Source: Rhodospirillaceae bacterium CCH5-H10 (GTDB taxonomy: Bacteria > Pseudomonadota > Alphaproteobacteria > Reyranellales > Reyranellaceae). Taken from it: DNA of 6,390 nucleotides. Positions 1 to 6,390 of this stretch are shown piece by piece. The notes under the pieces were generated by a model. The model was not told where the DNA came from. It ran no database searches and was given only the letters and a program-made list of their open reading frames with translations. The stretch spans positions 1-6,390 of the forward strand of contig LSKJ01000339.1 in the NCBI GenBank assembly GCA_001557035.1. The letters are read 5' to 3'. Numbering within the stretch: the first letter of the stretch is position 1; each line of letters opens with the position of its first letter. The translations under genes and the position numbers were made by a program.

Positions 1-2167
1 AGAGCGGCTGACGCTCAACCTCGCGCCGCTGCCGAAGCACAAGACGCTGGGCGTCGTGAACTTCGCGAGCTTCTACAAGGCGATGGAAAGCGCCCAGCAC
101 ATCGTGAAGCTGAAGCCGGCCGCGGTGGAGCTGGTCGACCGCACGATGATCGAGCTGGCGCGCGCCAATCCCGCCTTCCGGCCGGTGATCGAGCGGGCGC
201 TGATCGGCAAGCCCGAGGCCATCCTGCTGGTCGAGTTCGCGGGCGAGGCGCGCGAGGACCAGCTGCGCGATCTCGCGCGCCTCGTCGAGCTGATGGCCGA
301 TCTCGGCATGCCGGGCAGCGTCGTCGAAATGCCGGAGCCCAGGCCGCAGTCGGAACTGTGGGAAGTCCGCAAGGCCGGCCTCAACATCATGATGTCGATG
401 AAGGGCGACGGTAAGCCCGTCTCCTTCATCGAGGACTGCGCTGTCCCGCTGGAGCATCTCGCCGACTACACGCAGCGCCTGACCGACGTGTTCGGCAAGC
501 ACGGCACGCGCGGCACCTGGTATGCTCATGCGTCGGTCGGCACGCTGCATGTGCGGCCGATCCTCGACATGCGCCGCGAGGGCGCCGAGAAGATGCGGGC
601 GATCGCAGAGGAGGCCTCGGCGCTGGTGCGCGAATACAAGGGCGCCTTCTCGGGCGAGCATGGCGACGGGCTGGTGCGCTCGGAGTGGGTGGCCTGGCAG
701 TTCGGGCCGCGCCTCACCAAAGCGTTCGAGACGGTCAAGGACCTGTTCGATCCCGAGAACATCCTCAACCCCGGCAAGATCGTCCGTGCCAGCCGCATGG
801 ACGACCGCTCGCTGTTCCGCTTCAAGCCGGGATACGAATCGATCAAGTACGAGCCGGCGCTCGACTGGTCGGCGTGGAACGTCCAGACCGATCCGGTCAC
901 CGAGATTTCCACAGCGCCCGGCAGCGGTGGCGATCCGTCTGGCGGCTTCGCGAAGGCCGCCGAGATGTGCAACAACAACGGGCATTGCCGGAAGTTCGAC
1001 GCCGGCACCATGTGCCCGTCGTTCCGCGTCACGCGCGACGAGAAGCACCTGACGCGCGGCCGTGCCAATACGCTTCGCCTGGCCGTGTCCGGCCAGCTCG
1101 GCTCCGAGGGCCTGCGCTCCGACGCGGTCGCGGCGGCGATGGACCTGTGCGTCAGCTGCAAGGGCTGCAAGCGCGACTGCCCGACCGGCGTCGACATGGC
1201 GCGCATGAAGATCGAGGTGAAGTCGGCGCGCCGCATGGCCAAGGGCCTGAGCTGGCGTGACCGGTTGATCGGCAGCACGCCGTCGATGGCGCCGTGGGCG
1301 CGACGCATGCCGTGGCTGTTCAACGCCGCCTGGTTCGTCCAGTCCTACCTGGGATTCGCCAAGCAGCGCCGGCTGCCGCAGTGGCGCGGCGACACGTTCC
1401 TTTCGACGACGGACGTGGACGACAGCGACGCAACGGTGGTGATCTTCGCCGATACGTTCTCGAACAATTTCGAACCCGAAATCCTGCATGCCGCCCGCCG
1501 TGTTTTGACCGCCGCGGGGCATCGCGTCGCCGTCGCCTGGCCCACGCTCGGCGCGCCGGCCCTGTGCTGTGGCCGCACCTACCTGGCGACCGGCCAGGTG
1601 GAGGCGGCGAGGGGAGAGGCGTTGCGCACGCTGAACGCCTTGCGACCGTTCGCGCAGAAGGGCGTCCCGATCATCGGGCTCGAGCCGTCCTGCCTGTTCA
1701 CGCTGCGGGACGAGTTCCTGGCGCTGGGCCTCGGCGAGGACGCGGAAGACGTTGCCGCCCACGCCATGCTGTTCGAGGAGTTCCTGGCCCGCGAGCGGCG
1801 GGCAGGGCGCCTCACGCTCGACCTCAAGCCGCTGGCCGAGAACAAGGCCCTGCTTCATGGCCACTGCCACCAGAAAGCCTTCGGCGCGATGAGCGCCGTG
1901 CAGGAAGTGCTGTCGCTCGTCCCCGATCTCGCCGTCACGCCGATCGAATCGAGTTGCTGCGGCATGGCCGGCAGCTTCGGCTACGAGGCCGAACACTACG
2001 AAACCTCCATCGCCATGGCCGAGCTGTCGCTGCTGCCGGCGGTCCGCAAGGCCGACGCCGAGACCATCGTCGTGGCCGACGGGACTTCGTGCCGGCACCA
2101 GATCGCCGATGGGTCCGACCGTCAGGCGATACACGTGGCGCAGGTTCTCGAACGGGCGCTGGCCTGA
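1..2167 (+). CDS. FAD-linked oxidase / Fe-S / CCG-domain dehydrogenase (YdiJ-like), 5' partial
   Basis: The reading frame is open from the codon at 2-4, so the gene enters from upstream; 721 codons are visible and the N-terminal FAD-binding (PCMH-type) half is missing. GTG 56 lies inside the protein and is not the start. Domain order in visible residues: FAD-linked oxidase C-terminal domain (about 15-260) with HASVGTLHVRP at 176-186 and GEHGDG at 218-223; a ferredoxin-like part with Cys 323, 329, 338 and then CxxCxxCxxxCP (Cys 383, 386, 389, 393); and a cysteine-rich heterodisulfide-reductase-like part with CCG at 522-524, HGHCHQK at 619-625 and SCCG at 651-654. This order is that of the long GlcD-GlpC fusions such as E. 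coli YdiJ (about 1000 residues), which oxidise D-2-hydroxyacids and pass electrons through FAD to Fe-S clusters. No membrane segment is seen, so it is probably cytoplasmic or peripheral. The family is clear; the substrate (2-hydroxyglutarate, lactate or other) is not readable here. Confidence 0.93.
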   Translation, partial: ERLTLNLAPLPKHKTLGVVNFASFYKAMESAQHIVKLKPAAVELVDRTMIELARANPAFRPVIERALIGKPEAILLVEFAGEAREDQLRDLARLVELMADLGMPGSVVEMPEPRPQSELWEVRKAGLNIMMSMKGDGKPVSFIEDCAVPLEHLADYTQRLTDVFGKHGTRGTWYAHASVGTLHVRPILDMRREGAEKMRAIAEEASALVREYKGAFSGEHGDGLVRSEWVAWQFGPRLTKAFETVKDLFDPENILNPGKIVRASRMDDRSLFRFKPGYESIKYEPALDWSAWNVQTDPVTEISTAPGSGGDPSGGFAKAAEMCNNNGHCRKFDAGTMCPSFRVTRDEKHLTRGRANTLRLAVSGQLGSEGLRSDAVAAAMDLCVSCKGCKRDCPTGVDMARMKIEVKSARRMAKGLSWRDRLIGSTPSMAPWARRMPWLFNAAWFVQSYLGFAKQRRLPQWRGDTFLSTTDVDDSDATVVIFADTFSNNFEPEILHAARRVLTAAGHRVAVAWPTLGAPALCCGRTYLATGQVEAARGEALRTLNALRPFAQKGVPIIGLEPSCLFTLRDEFLALGLGEDAEDVAAHAMLFEEFLARERRAGRLTLDLKPLAENKALLHGHCHQKAFGAMSAVQEVLSLVPDLAVTPIESSCCGMAGSFGYEAEHYETSIAMAELSLLPAVRKADAETIVVADGTSCRHQIADGSDRQAIHVAQVLERALA

Positions 2168-2170
2168 TTG

Positions 2171-2205
2171 CAGCGGCGGCGGCCGTGTGGCACGGTCCGC
2201 GGCTG
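2171..2205 (+). other. Imperfect hairpin filling the gap before nudC
   Basis: An imperfect inverted repeat: 2171-2174 pairs with 2202-2205, 2176-2179 with 2197-2200, and 2183-2187 with 2191-2195. It has a G/G mismatch, a two-base bulge, one G-T wobble and a TGG loop: 13 Watson-Crick pairs in 35 bases. It begins three bases after the TGA of the upstream dehydrogenase and ends at the base before the nudC ATG. No T-run follows, so it does not look like an intrinsic terminator. It could limit nudC translation, mark an RNA processing point, or be a by-product of high G+C. Confidence 0.5.
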
Positions 2206-3135
2206 ATGAGAAACCCAAGAAATCCCTATTCCAGCGCCGAAATCGACCGTGCCAGCCATGAGCGCGAGGACGATGAACGGATGATCGAACTGGCCTCCTC
2301 GGGGGCCGCACGCTTCGTGCCGATCGACACCGAGAAGAACCTGGTGAAGACCGGCGGCAACCCGGAAGCCGTCTTCCTGCAGGGCATGATGGGCCGCGCC
2401 GTCGCCAATGCGAGCGATGTCCAGATCTTCCTGGGCTATGTCGAGGGCACGCCCTACTTCGCGGTCGACGTGACCGGCAAGGACACGCCGCTGAAGGACC
2501 TGGGCGAGTTCGTCGACCTGCGCCAGGTCGGGCCGCTGCTCTTCGCGCGCGAGGGCTCGATCCTCGCTTACGCCCGCGGCATGACCTACTGGCATCGCCG
2601 TCACCGCTATTGCGGCGTCTGCGGAGCCACCACCAAGGTGACGCGCGGCGGCCACGTGCGCATGTGCACCAACGAGAACTGCAAGACCGAGACCTTCCCG
2701 CGCACCGATCCCGCGGTGATCATGCTGGTGCATCACGGCGACAAGTGCCTGCTGGGCCGCGGCAAGCATTTTCCGCGCGGCATGCACTCGACGCTGGCGG
2801 GCTTCGTCGAGCCCGGCGAGAGCTTCGAGGATGCCGTCGCGCGCGAGGTCTACGAAGAGGTCAAGGTCAAGGTGAAGGACGTGATCTATCGCTCGTCACA
2901 ACCCTGGCCGTTCCCGGCCTCGGTGATGATCGGCTTCCATGCCGAGGCCGAGTCGATGGACTTCAGCGTGAACGAATCCGAACTCGAAAGCGCACGCTGG
3001 ATGAGCCGCGAGGAATTGCGCACCGAGAACCTTCCCAAGGACGGTTCCTTCTTCATGCCGCGCCGCGATTCGATTGCCCGCCGCCTGATCGAGGAATGGC
3101 TGGGCCACGAGGCCGGACCTTCGATCAACGGCTGA
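2206..3135 (+). CDS. nudC: NudC, NAD(+)/NADH diphosphatase (Nudix hydrolase)
   Basis: The product is 309 residues, longer than E. coli NudC (257), with most of the excess in the N-terminal domain. It should cleave NADH/NAD+ to NMN(H) and AMP, and NudC relatives also remove NAD caps from RNA. Visible marks: N-terminal DRASHERED (about 15-23), typical of alphaproteobacterial NudC and the main reason for choosing ATG 2206; a zinc ribbon with Cys 136, 139, 154, 159, whose second pair is CxxxxC as in animal NUDT12 rather than CxxC as in E. coli; a Nudix box from Gly199 with the catalytic REVYEE at 213-218; and the NudC signature SQPWPFP at 231-237. The box's usual final Gly is Lys220. No good Shine-Dalgarno sequence precedes the ATG, and the 38-base gap folds into a hairpin, so translation may depend on coupling to the upstream gene. 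Later ATG 2281 would remove the conserved N-terminal motif. Confidence 0.93.
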   Translation: MRNPRNPYSSAEIDRASHEREDDERMIELASSGAARFVPIDTEKNLVKTGGNPEAVFLQGMMGRAVANASDVQIFLGYVEGTPYFAVDVTGKDTPLKDLGEFVDLRQVGPLLFAREGSILAYARGMTYWHRRHRYCGVCGATTKVTRGGHVRMCTNENCKTETFPRTDPAVIMLVHHGDKCLLGRGKHFPRGMHSTLAGFVEPGESFEDAVAREVYEEVKVKVKDVIYRSSQPWPFPASVMIGFHAEAESMDFSVNESELESARWMSREELRTENLPKDGSFFMPRRDSIARRLIEEWLGHEAGPSING

Positions 3136-3142
3136 TTTATTC

Positions 3143-3148
3143 AAGGAA
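3143..3148 (+). promoter_or_regulatory. Ribosome binding site of the OYE gene
   Basis: AAGGAA sits 4 bases before ATG 3153, inside a 17-base gap that is A+T-rich compared with its surroundings. It is the clearest Shine-Dalgarno sequence in the window and fixes the start of the oxidoreductase. The gap is too short to hold a full promoter. Confidence 0.75.
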
Positions 3149-3152
3149 TCCC

Positions 3153-4289
3153 ATGACCGCCCAACTCTTCACCCCTGTCGAGCTCGGCGGCGTCACGCTG
3201 CCCAACCGCATCGTCGTCTCGCCGATGTGCCAGTATTCGGCCGTCGATGGCAGCGCCCAGCCCTGGCATCAGGTCCATTACGGCATGCTCGCGATGTCCG
3301 GTGCCGGCCTGCTTTGCCTCGAAGCGACGCATGTCGAGCGCGAGGGCCGCATTACACAGGGCTGTCTCGGCCTCTACAGCGACGAGAACGAGGCGGCGCT
3401 GAAGCCGGTCATCGACTGGGTGCGCGGCTGGATGCCGGGCGTGAAGCTCGGCGTGCAGCTCGCCCATGCCGGCCGCAAGGCCTCCGCCCAGCGCCCGTGG
3501 AAGGGCGGCGGTCCGCTGACCCAGGCCGACGCGCCCGATCTCCCCTGGACGACGTGCGGTCCCTCGGCATTGGCCTACGATCCGGCCGCCAAGTGGCACA
3601 CGCCGGTGGCGCTGGACGCCGTGGGCCTGAAGCGCGTCAAGCAGGCCTTCGTCGAGGCCGCCGAGCGCAGCCTGCGGCTGGGCTTCGACGTGGTCGAACT
3701 GCATGGCGCCCACGGCTACCTGCTCAGCCAGTTTCTCTCGCCGCTCAGCAACCAGCGCAGCGACGAATACGGCGGCACCGCCGACAAGCGTCGGCGCTTC
3801 CCGCTCGAAGTGTTCGAGGCCGTACGCAGGGTGTGGCCGGCCGACAAGGCGCTGGGCATGCGGCTGTCGGCCGTCGAATGGGTCGAGGGCGGCGTCACCA
3901 TCGAGGATACGATCGAGACGGCGCGCCAGCTCAAGGCGCTCGGCTGCGACTTCGTCGACGTCAGCTCGGGTGGCAACGCGGCAGGGCAGAAGATCACGCT
4001 GGGACCGGGTTATCACGTGCCGTTCTCGGCGCGTGTCCGCCGGGAAGCCGGCATCAAGACCTGGGCGGTCGGGCTCATCACCGAGCCGGAGCAGGCGGAG
4101 CGGATCATCGCGTCGGGCGAGGCCGATTGCACGGCCCATGCGCGACCCTTCCTGCTCGACCCGCGCTGGGCATGGAATGCGGCGCGGACGCTGGGTGTGG
4201 AAACCCCGCCCTTGCCGCTGCCCGCGGCGCGGGCGACAACGATCCTGCCGTTCAAACCCCAGACCAGCATGGCCAAGGCGGCGGAGTAG
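3153..4289 (+). CDS. NADH:flavin oxidoreductase, Old Yellow Enzyme (XenA/YqjM class)
   Basis: A 378-residue FMN-dependent TIM-barrel enzyme, expected to use NAD(P)H to reduce activated C=C bonds of enones, nitro compounds or other electrophiles in the cytoplasm. Seen directly: PMCQYSA at 24-30, giving Cys26 and Tyr28 as in YqjM-type enzymes; QLAHAGRKA at 102-110 (Gln102, Arg108); LHGAHGYL at 183-190, giving the substrate-binding pair His184/His187; the LSPLSNQRSDEYGG stretch at 195-208; GMRLSA at 235-240 with FMN-contacting Arg237; VSSGG at 270-274; and GLIT at 307-310 near the phosphate site. The overall layout and the DPRWAWNAARTLG stretch resemble Pseudomonas XenA. Two oddities: the usual VGR near the flavin phosphate reads AHAR (328-331), keeping only the Arg, and the last 28 residues are a proline/alanine-rich tail without the usual aromatic end. 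The next gene starts 9 bases after the stop. Substrate unknown; xenobiotic or oxidative-stress detoxification is the family expectation. Confidence 0.95.
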   Translation: MTAQLFTPVELGGVTLPNRIVVSPMCQYSAVDGSAQPWHQVHYGMLAMSGAGLLCLEATHVEREGRITQGCLGLYSDENEAALKPVIDWVRGWMPGVKLGVQLAHAGRKASAQRPWKGGGPLTQADAPDLPWTTCGPSALAYDPAAKWHTPVALDAVGLKRVKQAFVEAAERSLRLGFDVVELHGAHGYLLSQFLSPLSNQRSDEYGGTADKRRRFPLEVFEAVRRVWPADKALGMRLSAVEWVEGGVTIEDTIETARQLKALGCDFVDVSSGGNAAGQKITLGPGYHVPFSARVRREAGIKTWAVGLITEPEQAERIIASGEADCTAHARPFLLDPRWAWNAARTLGVETPPLPLPAARATTILPFKPQTSMAKAAE

Positions 4290-4298
4290 GGCTGTTGC

Positions 4299-4655
4299 AT
4301 GTCGAGTGTTCTGCTGGCTGAAGACGAATTCCTGATCCGCGCCGTTCTGGTCGATTCGCTCGCGGATGTCGGCATCGAGTGTATCGAGGCGGCGACGGGC
4401 CAGGAGGCTCTCGATGTCGTCCGGGGCGACACGCCGCTCGTGGCGGTCATCGTCGACATCGGCCTGCCCGACATGTCGGGCGAGAAGGTCATCGAAGCGG
4501 CTGCGCAGCACCGACCGGACGTGCCGATCATCCGCTGCTCGGGCGCATCGGCGCCGAGCAGCCTGCCGCCGGGCATCAAGATGCATTCGTTTCCCAAGCC
4601 CTACAGCGCGTCGGAGCTGTCGAACTTCGTGGCTTCTCTCGTCCGAAAGGGATAG
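4299..4655 (+). CDS. Stand-alone response regulator receiver (CheY-like)
   Basis: A 118-residue protein that is only a receiver domain. Visible: acidic pair Asp9/Glu10, phosphoacceptor Asp53 in VDIGLPDMSG, Ser81 in the switch position, and Lys100 followed by Pro-Tyr. There is no DNA-binding or enzymatic output domain, so it should act as a phosphate relay or by protein contact. The LPPGIKMHSFPKPYS stretch (89-103) resembles receivers normally fused to the C-terminus of hybrid histidine kinases. The start is ATG 4299, with weak GGAG/TAGGG signals overlapping the TAG of the upstream oxidoreductase, which suggests translational coupling. The kinase gene begins 9 bases downstream after a doubled TAG stop, making that kinase the obvious partner. 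The partner role is inferred from position. Confidence 0.92.
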   Translation: MSSVLLAEDEFLIRAVLVDSLADVGIECIEAATGQEALDVVRGDTPLVAVIVDIGLPDMSGEKVIEAAAQHRPDVPIIRCSGASAPSSLPPGIKMHSFPKPYSASELSNFVASLVRKG

Positions 4656-4659
4656 TAGG
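4656..4659 (+). promoter_or_regulatory. Weak ribosome binding site supporting the kinase GTG start
   Basis: TAGG lies 5 bases before GTG 4665 and overlaps the second of two adjacent TAG stops (4653-4658). GTG 4665 is the first usable in-frame start after these stops, and it is the only one that keeps the whole first membrane helix. Confidence 0.45.
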
Positions 4660-4664
4660 CGCGC

Positions 4665-6390
4665 GTGCGGCGGCTTCTCAAACTCCAGACCTGGACTCTG
4701 CGCGGCACCACCGCGGCCGACGCTTCCTTCGTCCTTCTGGCCGCCACCGTCCTCGTGCCGCTGCTGCTCTTCGCCGGGGCAAGCTGGATGGCCTACGGGG
4801 AGACACAGCGCCAGTATGAGGAGCGCGTCTCGCGAACGCTCGACCTTCTCTATGTCGGCGCTCGGGCGACGTTCGAAACGCAGCAGCTCGTCGTCAGCAA
4901 CGTGCTGGGTCTCATCGACGACCTCAACGACGCCGAAATTCGGCAGAACGAGGCCAGGCTGCACGAACAGCTCCAGCATCTCGTGCGAAAGCTGCCCCAG
5001 GTCGAGGACGTGTTCGTCCTCGACAAGGACGGGCTGCCGCTCGTGGCGGCCAACGTCTTCCCCCTGCCGGCCAATGTATCGGCGGCCGACAGGCCGTATT
5101 TCATCGCCCATCGCGACGGCAAGGAGACGCGCTACGTCAGCGAGACGTTCCGCAGCCGGATCAAGGGCTCCGACATATTCCAGTACAGCGAGCGACGGCA
5201 GAGGCCGGATGGAGGCTTCGACGGCGTCGTGCTCGTGGCGATCCCGCCTGCCTATTTCGCCAAGCTCTTCGAACACGCGTCCGAGCCCGACGAATATACG
5301 ACGTCGCTCATCCGCGCCGACGGCGAGTTGCTGGCACGCTTCCCGGCATACGCCGGAAGCACCACGCGCCTCGAACCCGGTTCGACCTTCATGCGGGCGA
5401 TCGCGGCGAATCGCGAGAGTGGCAGCTACAACACGCGAAGCGGAAGTTTCGACGGCGTCGCGCGGACTGTCGTCTATCGAAAGCTGCCCGATCTGCCGGT
5501 CTATGTCGCGGTCGGCGTTGCCAGGGACGCCGTAAGACAGGCCTGGCTGCACCGCATGGGCTCGCACCTGCTGTTCGGCCTTCCGGCCACGCTGGCGCTG
5601 TTTGCCCTCGCGCTGCTCGCGTCGCGGCGCGCGGCAAGCCAGGGCGAGACGCTCGAGCGGCTGCGCGAGGAGCAGATCAAGCGCACGGCGGCCGAGGAGA
5701 GCCTGCGCCAGTCGCAGAAAATGACGGCGGTCGGCCAGCTCACTGCCGGCATCGCGCACGACTTCAACAACCTGCTGACGGGAATTGGCGGGGCGATCGA
5801 GATGATCGGCCGGCGGGTGCAGCAGCCGACGCCGGAAGTGGTACGCTTTCTCGACCTCGCACGCACCGGCGTGGCCCGGGCCGCAACGCTCACCCAGCGC
5901 ATGCTGGCTTTCTCGCGGCAACAGCCGTTGCAGATCGAGTCGATCGACCCCAACCGGCTGGTGACCGGGATGTCCGAGCTGCTTCGCCGCACGCTGGGCG
6001 AGACCGTCGAGATCGAGACCGTGTTGAGCGGTGGCCTGTGGCGGGCCAAGGCCGATCCCGCGCAACTGGAGGCGGCAATCCTCAATCTGGCGATCAATGC
6101 GCGTGACGCGATGCCGGGCGGGGGCACGCTCACGATCGAGACCGCGAACGCGCATCTCGACGATGCCTATGCGGCGGCCAACGTCGAGGTGACGCCCGGC
6201 CAGTTCGTGATGATCGCGGTATCAGACACCGGGACGGGCATGGACCAGCAGACCATCGCGCGGGCCTTCGAGCCGTTCTTCACCACCAAGGAGCGCGGGC
6301 AGGGGACCGGCCTCGGCCTCAGCATGACCTTCGGCTACGTGAAGCAGATCGGCGGTCACCTGAAGATCTACAGCGAGCTGGGGCATGGAA
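4665..6390 (+). CDS. Membrane sensor histidine kinase with periplasmic Cache-like domain, 3' partial
   Basis: 575 codons are visible with no stop before the window end. Order: short basic N-terminus; membrane helix about 21-44; periplasmic region about 45-298 resembling a double Cache (PDC) sensor, with the ADRPYFIAHRDGK signature at 141-153 and a second PAS-like fold from about 211 to 285; membrane helix about 299-320; a charged coiled-coil linker (about 325-352); a phosphoacceptor domain with His365 in AHDFNNLL; then the ATPase domain with N box NLAINARDA (Asn474/Asn478), DTGTGM at 521-526, FEPFFTTK at 535-542 and GTGLGLS at 547-553. It should bind a small extracellular ligand and autophosphorylate on His365. 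The HDFNN type often carries a C-terminal receiver, which would lie beyond the window. GTG 4665 is chosen because in-frame stops lie just upstream and the next ATG (4788) would delete most of the first helix. The likely partner is the receiver encoded immediately upstream; the ligand is unknown. Confidence 0.93.
   Translation, partial: MRRLLKLQTWTLRGTTAADASFVLLAATVLVPLLLFAGASWMAYGETQRQYEERVSRTLDLLYVGARATFETQQLVVSNVLGLIDDLNDAEIRQNEARLHEQLQHLVRKLPQVEDVFVLDKDGLPLVAANVFPLPANVSAADRPYFIAHRDGKETRYVSETFRSRIKGSDIFQYSERRQRPDGGFDGVVLVAIPPAYFAKLFEHASEPDEYTTSLIRADGELLARFPAYAGSTTRLEPGSTFMRAIAANRESGSYNTRSGSFDGVARTVVYRKLPDLPVYVAVGVARDAVRQAWLHRMGSHLLFGLPATLALFALALLASRRAASQGETLERLREEQIKRTAAEESLRQSQKMTAVGQLTAGIAHDFNNLLTGIGGAIEMIGRRVQQPTPEVVRFLDLARTGVARAATLTQRMLAFSRQQPLQIESIDPNRLVTGMSELLRRTLGETVEIETVLSGGLWRAKADPAQLEAAILNLAINARDAMPGGGTLTIETANAHLDDAYAAANVEVTPGQFVMIAVSDTGTGMDQQTIARAFEPFFTTKERGQGTGLGLSMTFGYVKQIGGHLKIYSELGHG

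Noticed and set aside
56..58. GTG as the start of the dehydrogenase.
   Set aside because: The frame is open back to base 2 and upstream codons continue the protein, which lacks its FAD-binding half at this point. The gene begins outside the window.
526..1323. A 265-codon minus-strand frame opposite the dehydrogenase.
   Set aside because: It lies opposite the conserved FAD-oxidase and Fe-S motifs and shows no recognisable protein family.
1294..2205. Upstream extension of the nudC frame to ATG 1294.
   Set aside because: This part overlaps the conserved Fe-S and CCG domains of the dehydrogenase and reads as Arg/Ala-rich shadow sequence; NudC similarity starts only after 2206.
2171..2205. Rho-independent terminator between the dehydrogenase and nudC.
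   Set aside because: The stem is strong, but the following bases are ATGAGAAACC with no T-run.
2610..3152. Upstream extension of the OYE frame to ATG 2610.
   Set aside because: It overlaps the zinc ribbon and Nudix box of NudC. ATG 3153 has a good AAGGAA site and places Cys26 exactly where the family has it.
4788..4790. ATG as an alternative start of the histidine kinase.
   Set aside because: It would remove nearly all of the first membrane helix, leaving the Cache-like domain without its N-terminal anchor.
4366..5535. A 389-codon + strand frame overlapping the receiver and kinase.
   Set aside because: It is a Ser/Arg-rich shadow translation without domains, in a different frame from two genes with clear catalytic motifs.
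3141..6155. A 1004-codon open frame on the minus strand across the OYE, receiver and kinase genes.
   Set aside because: It is codon-aligned and antisense to three genes in the same frame. It stays open because the sense genes avoid TTA, CTA and TCA codons, as expected at high G+C. Its translation is Arg/His/Ala-rich with no recognisable domain, while the + strand has clear family motifs.

Overview
The window is a densely coded stretch of a high-G+C genome (about two thirds G+C by eye). All five genes lie on the + strand, and the gaps between them are only 38, 17, 9 and 9 bases. Protein sequence style, codon use and gene types suggest a soil- or water-type alphaproteobacterium (Rhizobiales/Rhodospirillales-like). 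That placement is inference; there is no rRNA or other marker to fix it.

Layout: (1) 1-2167 is the C-terminal three quarters or so of a long flavin plus iron-sulfur dehydrogenase of the YdiJ/GlcD-GlpC fusion type, cut by the window start. (2) 2206-3135 is NudC, a zinc-containing Nudix NAD(H) diphosphatase that may also remove NAD caps from RNA. (3) 3153-4289 is an Old Yellow Enzyme of the XenA/YqjM class. (4) 4299-4655 is a stand-alone CheY-like receiver. (5) 4665-6390 is a membrane histidine kinase with a periplasmic double-Cache-like sensor, an HDFNN-type phosphoacceptor domain and an ATPase domain, cut by the window end. No gap exceeds 38 bases, so there is no long non-coding stretch. I see no tRNA, rRNA, CRISPR array, insertion sequence or convincing intrinsic terminator.

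How they may work together: the first three genes all deal with flavin or nicotinamide redox chemistry (2-hydroxyacid oxidation, NADH breakdown, NAD(P)H-dependent alkene reduction). The last two look like a signalling pair. The tight spacing suggests one transcript or two overlapping ones, but no promoter could be placed with confidence. No known defence, mobile or biosynthetic system is visible.

The points most worth a second look are a 35-base imperfect hairpin that fills nearly the whole gap before nudC and ends at the base before its ATG; the identical reading frame and equal 9-base amber-bounded gaps of the oxidoreductase-receiver-kinase trio; a Gly-to-Lys change in the Nudix box of NudC; and a degenerate C-terminal region in the Old Yellow Enzyme.
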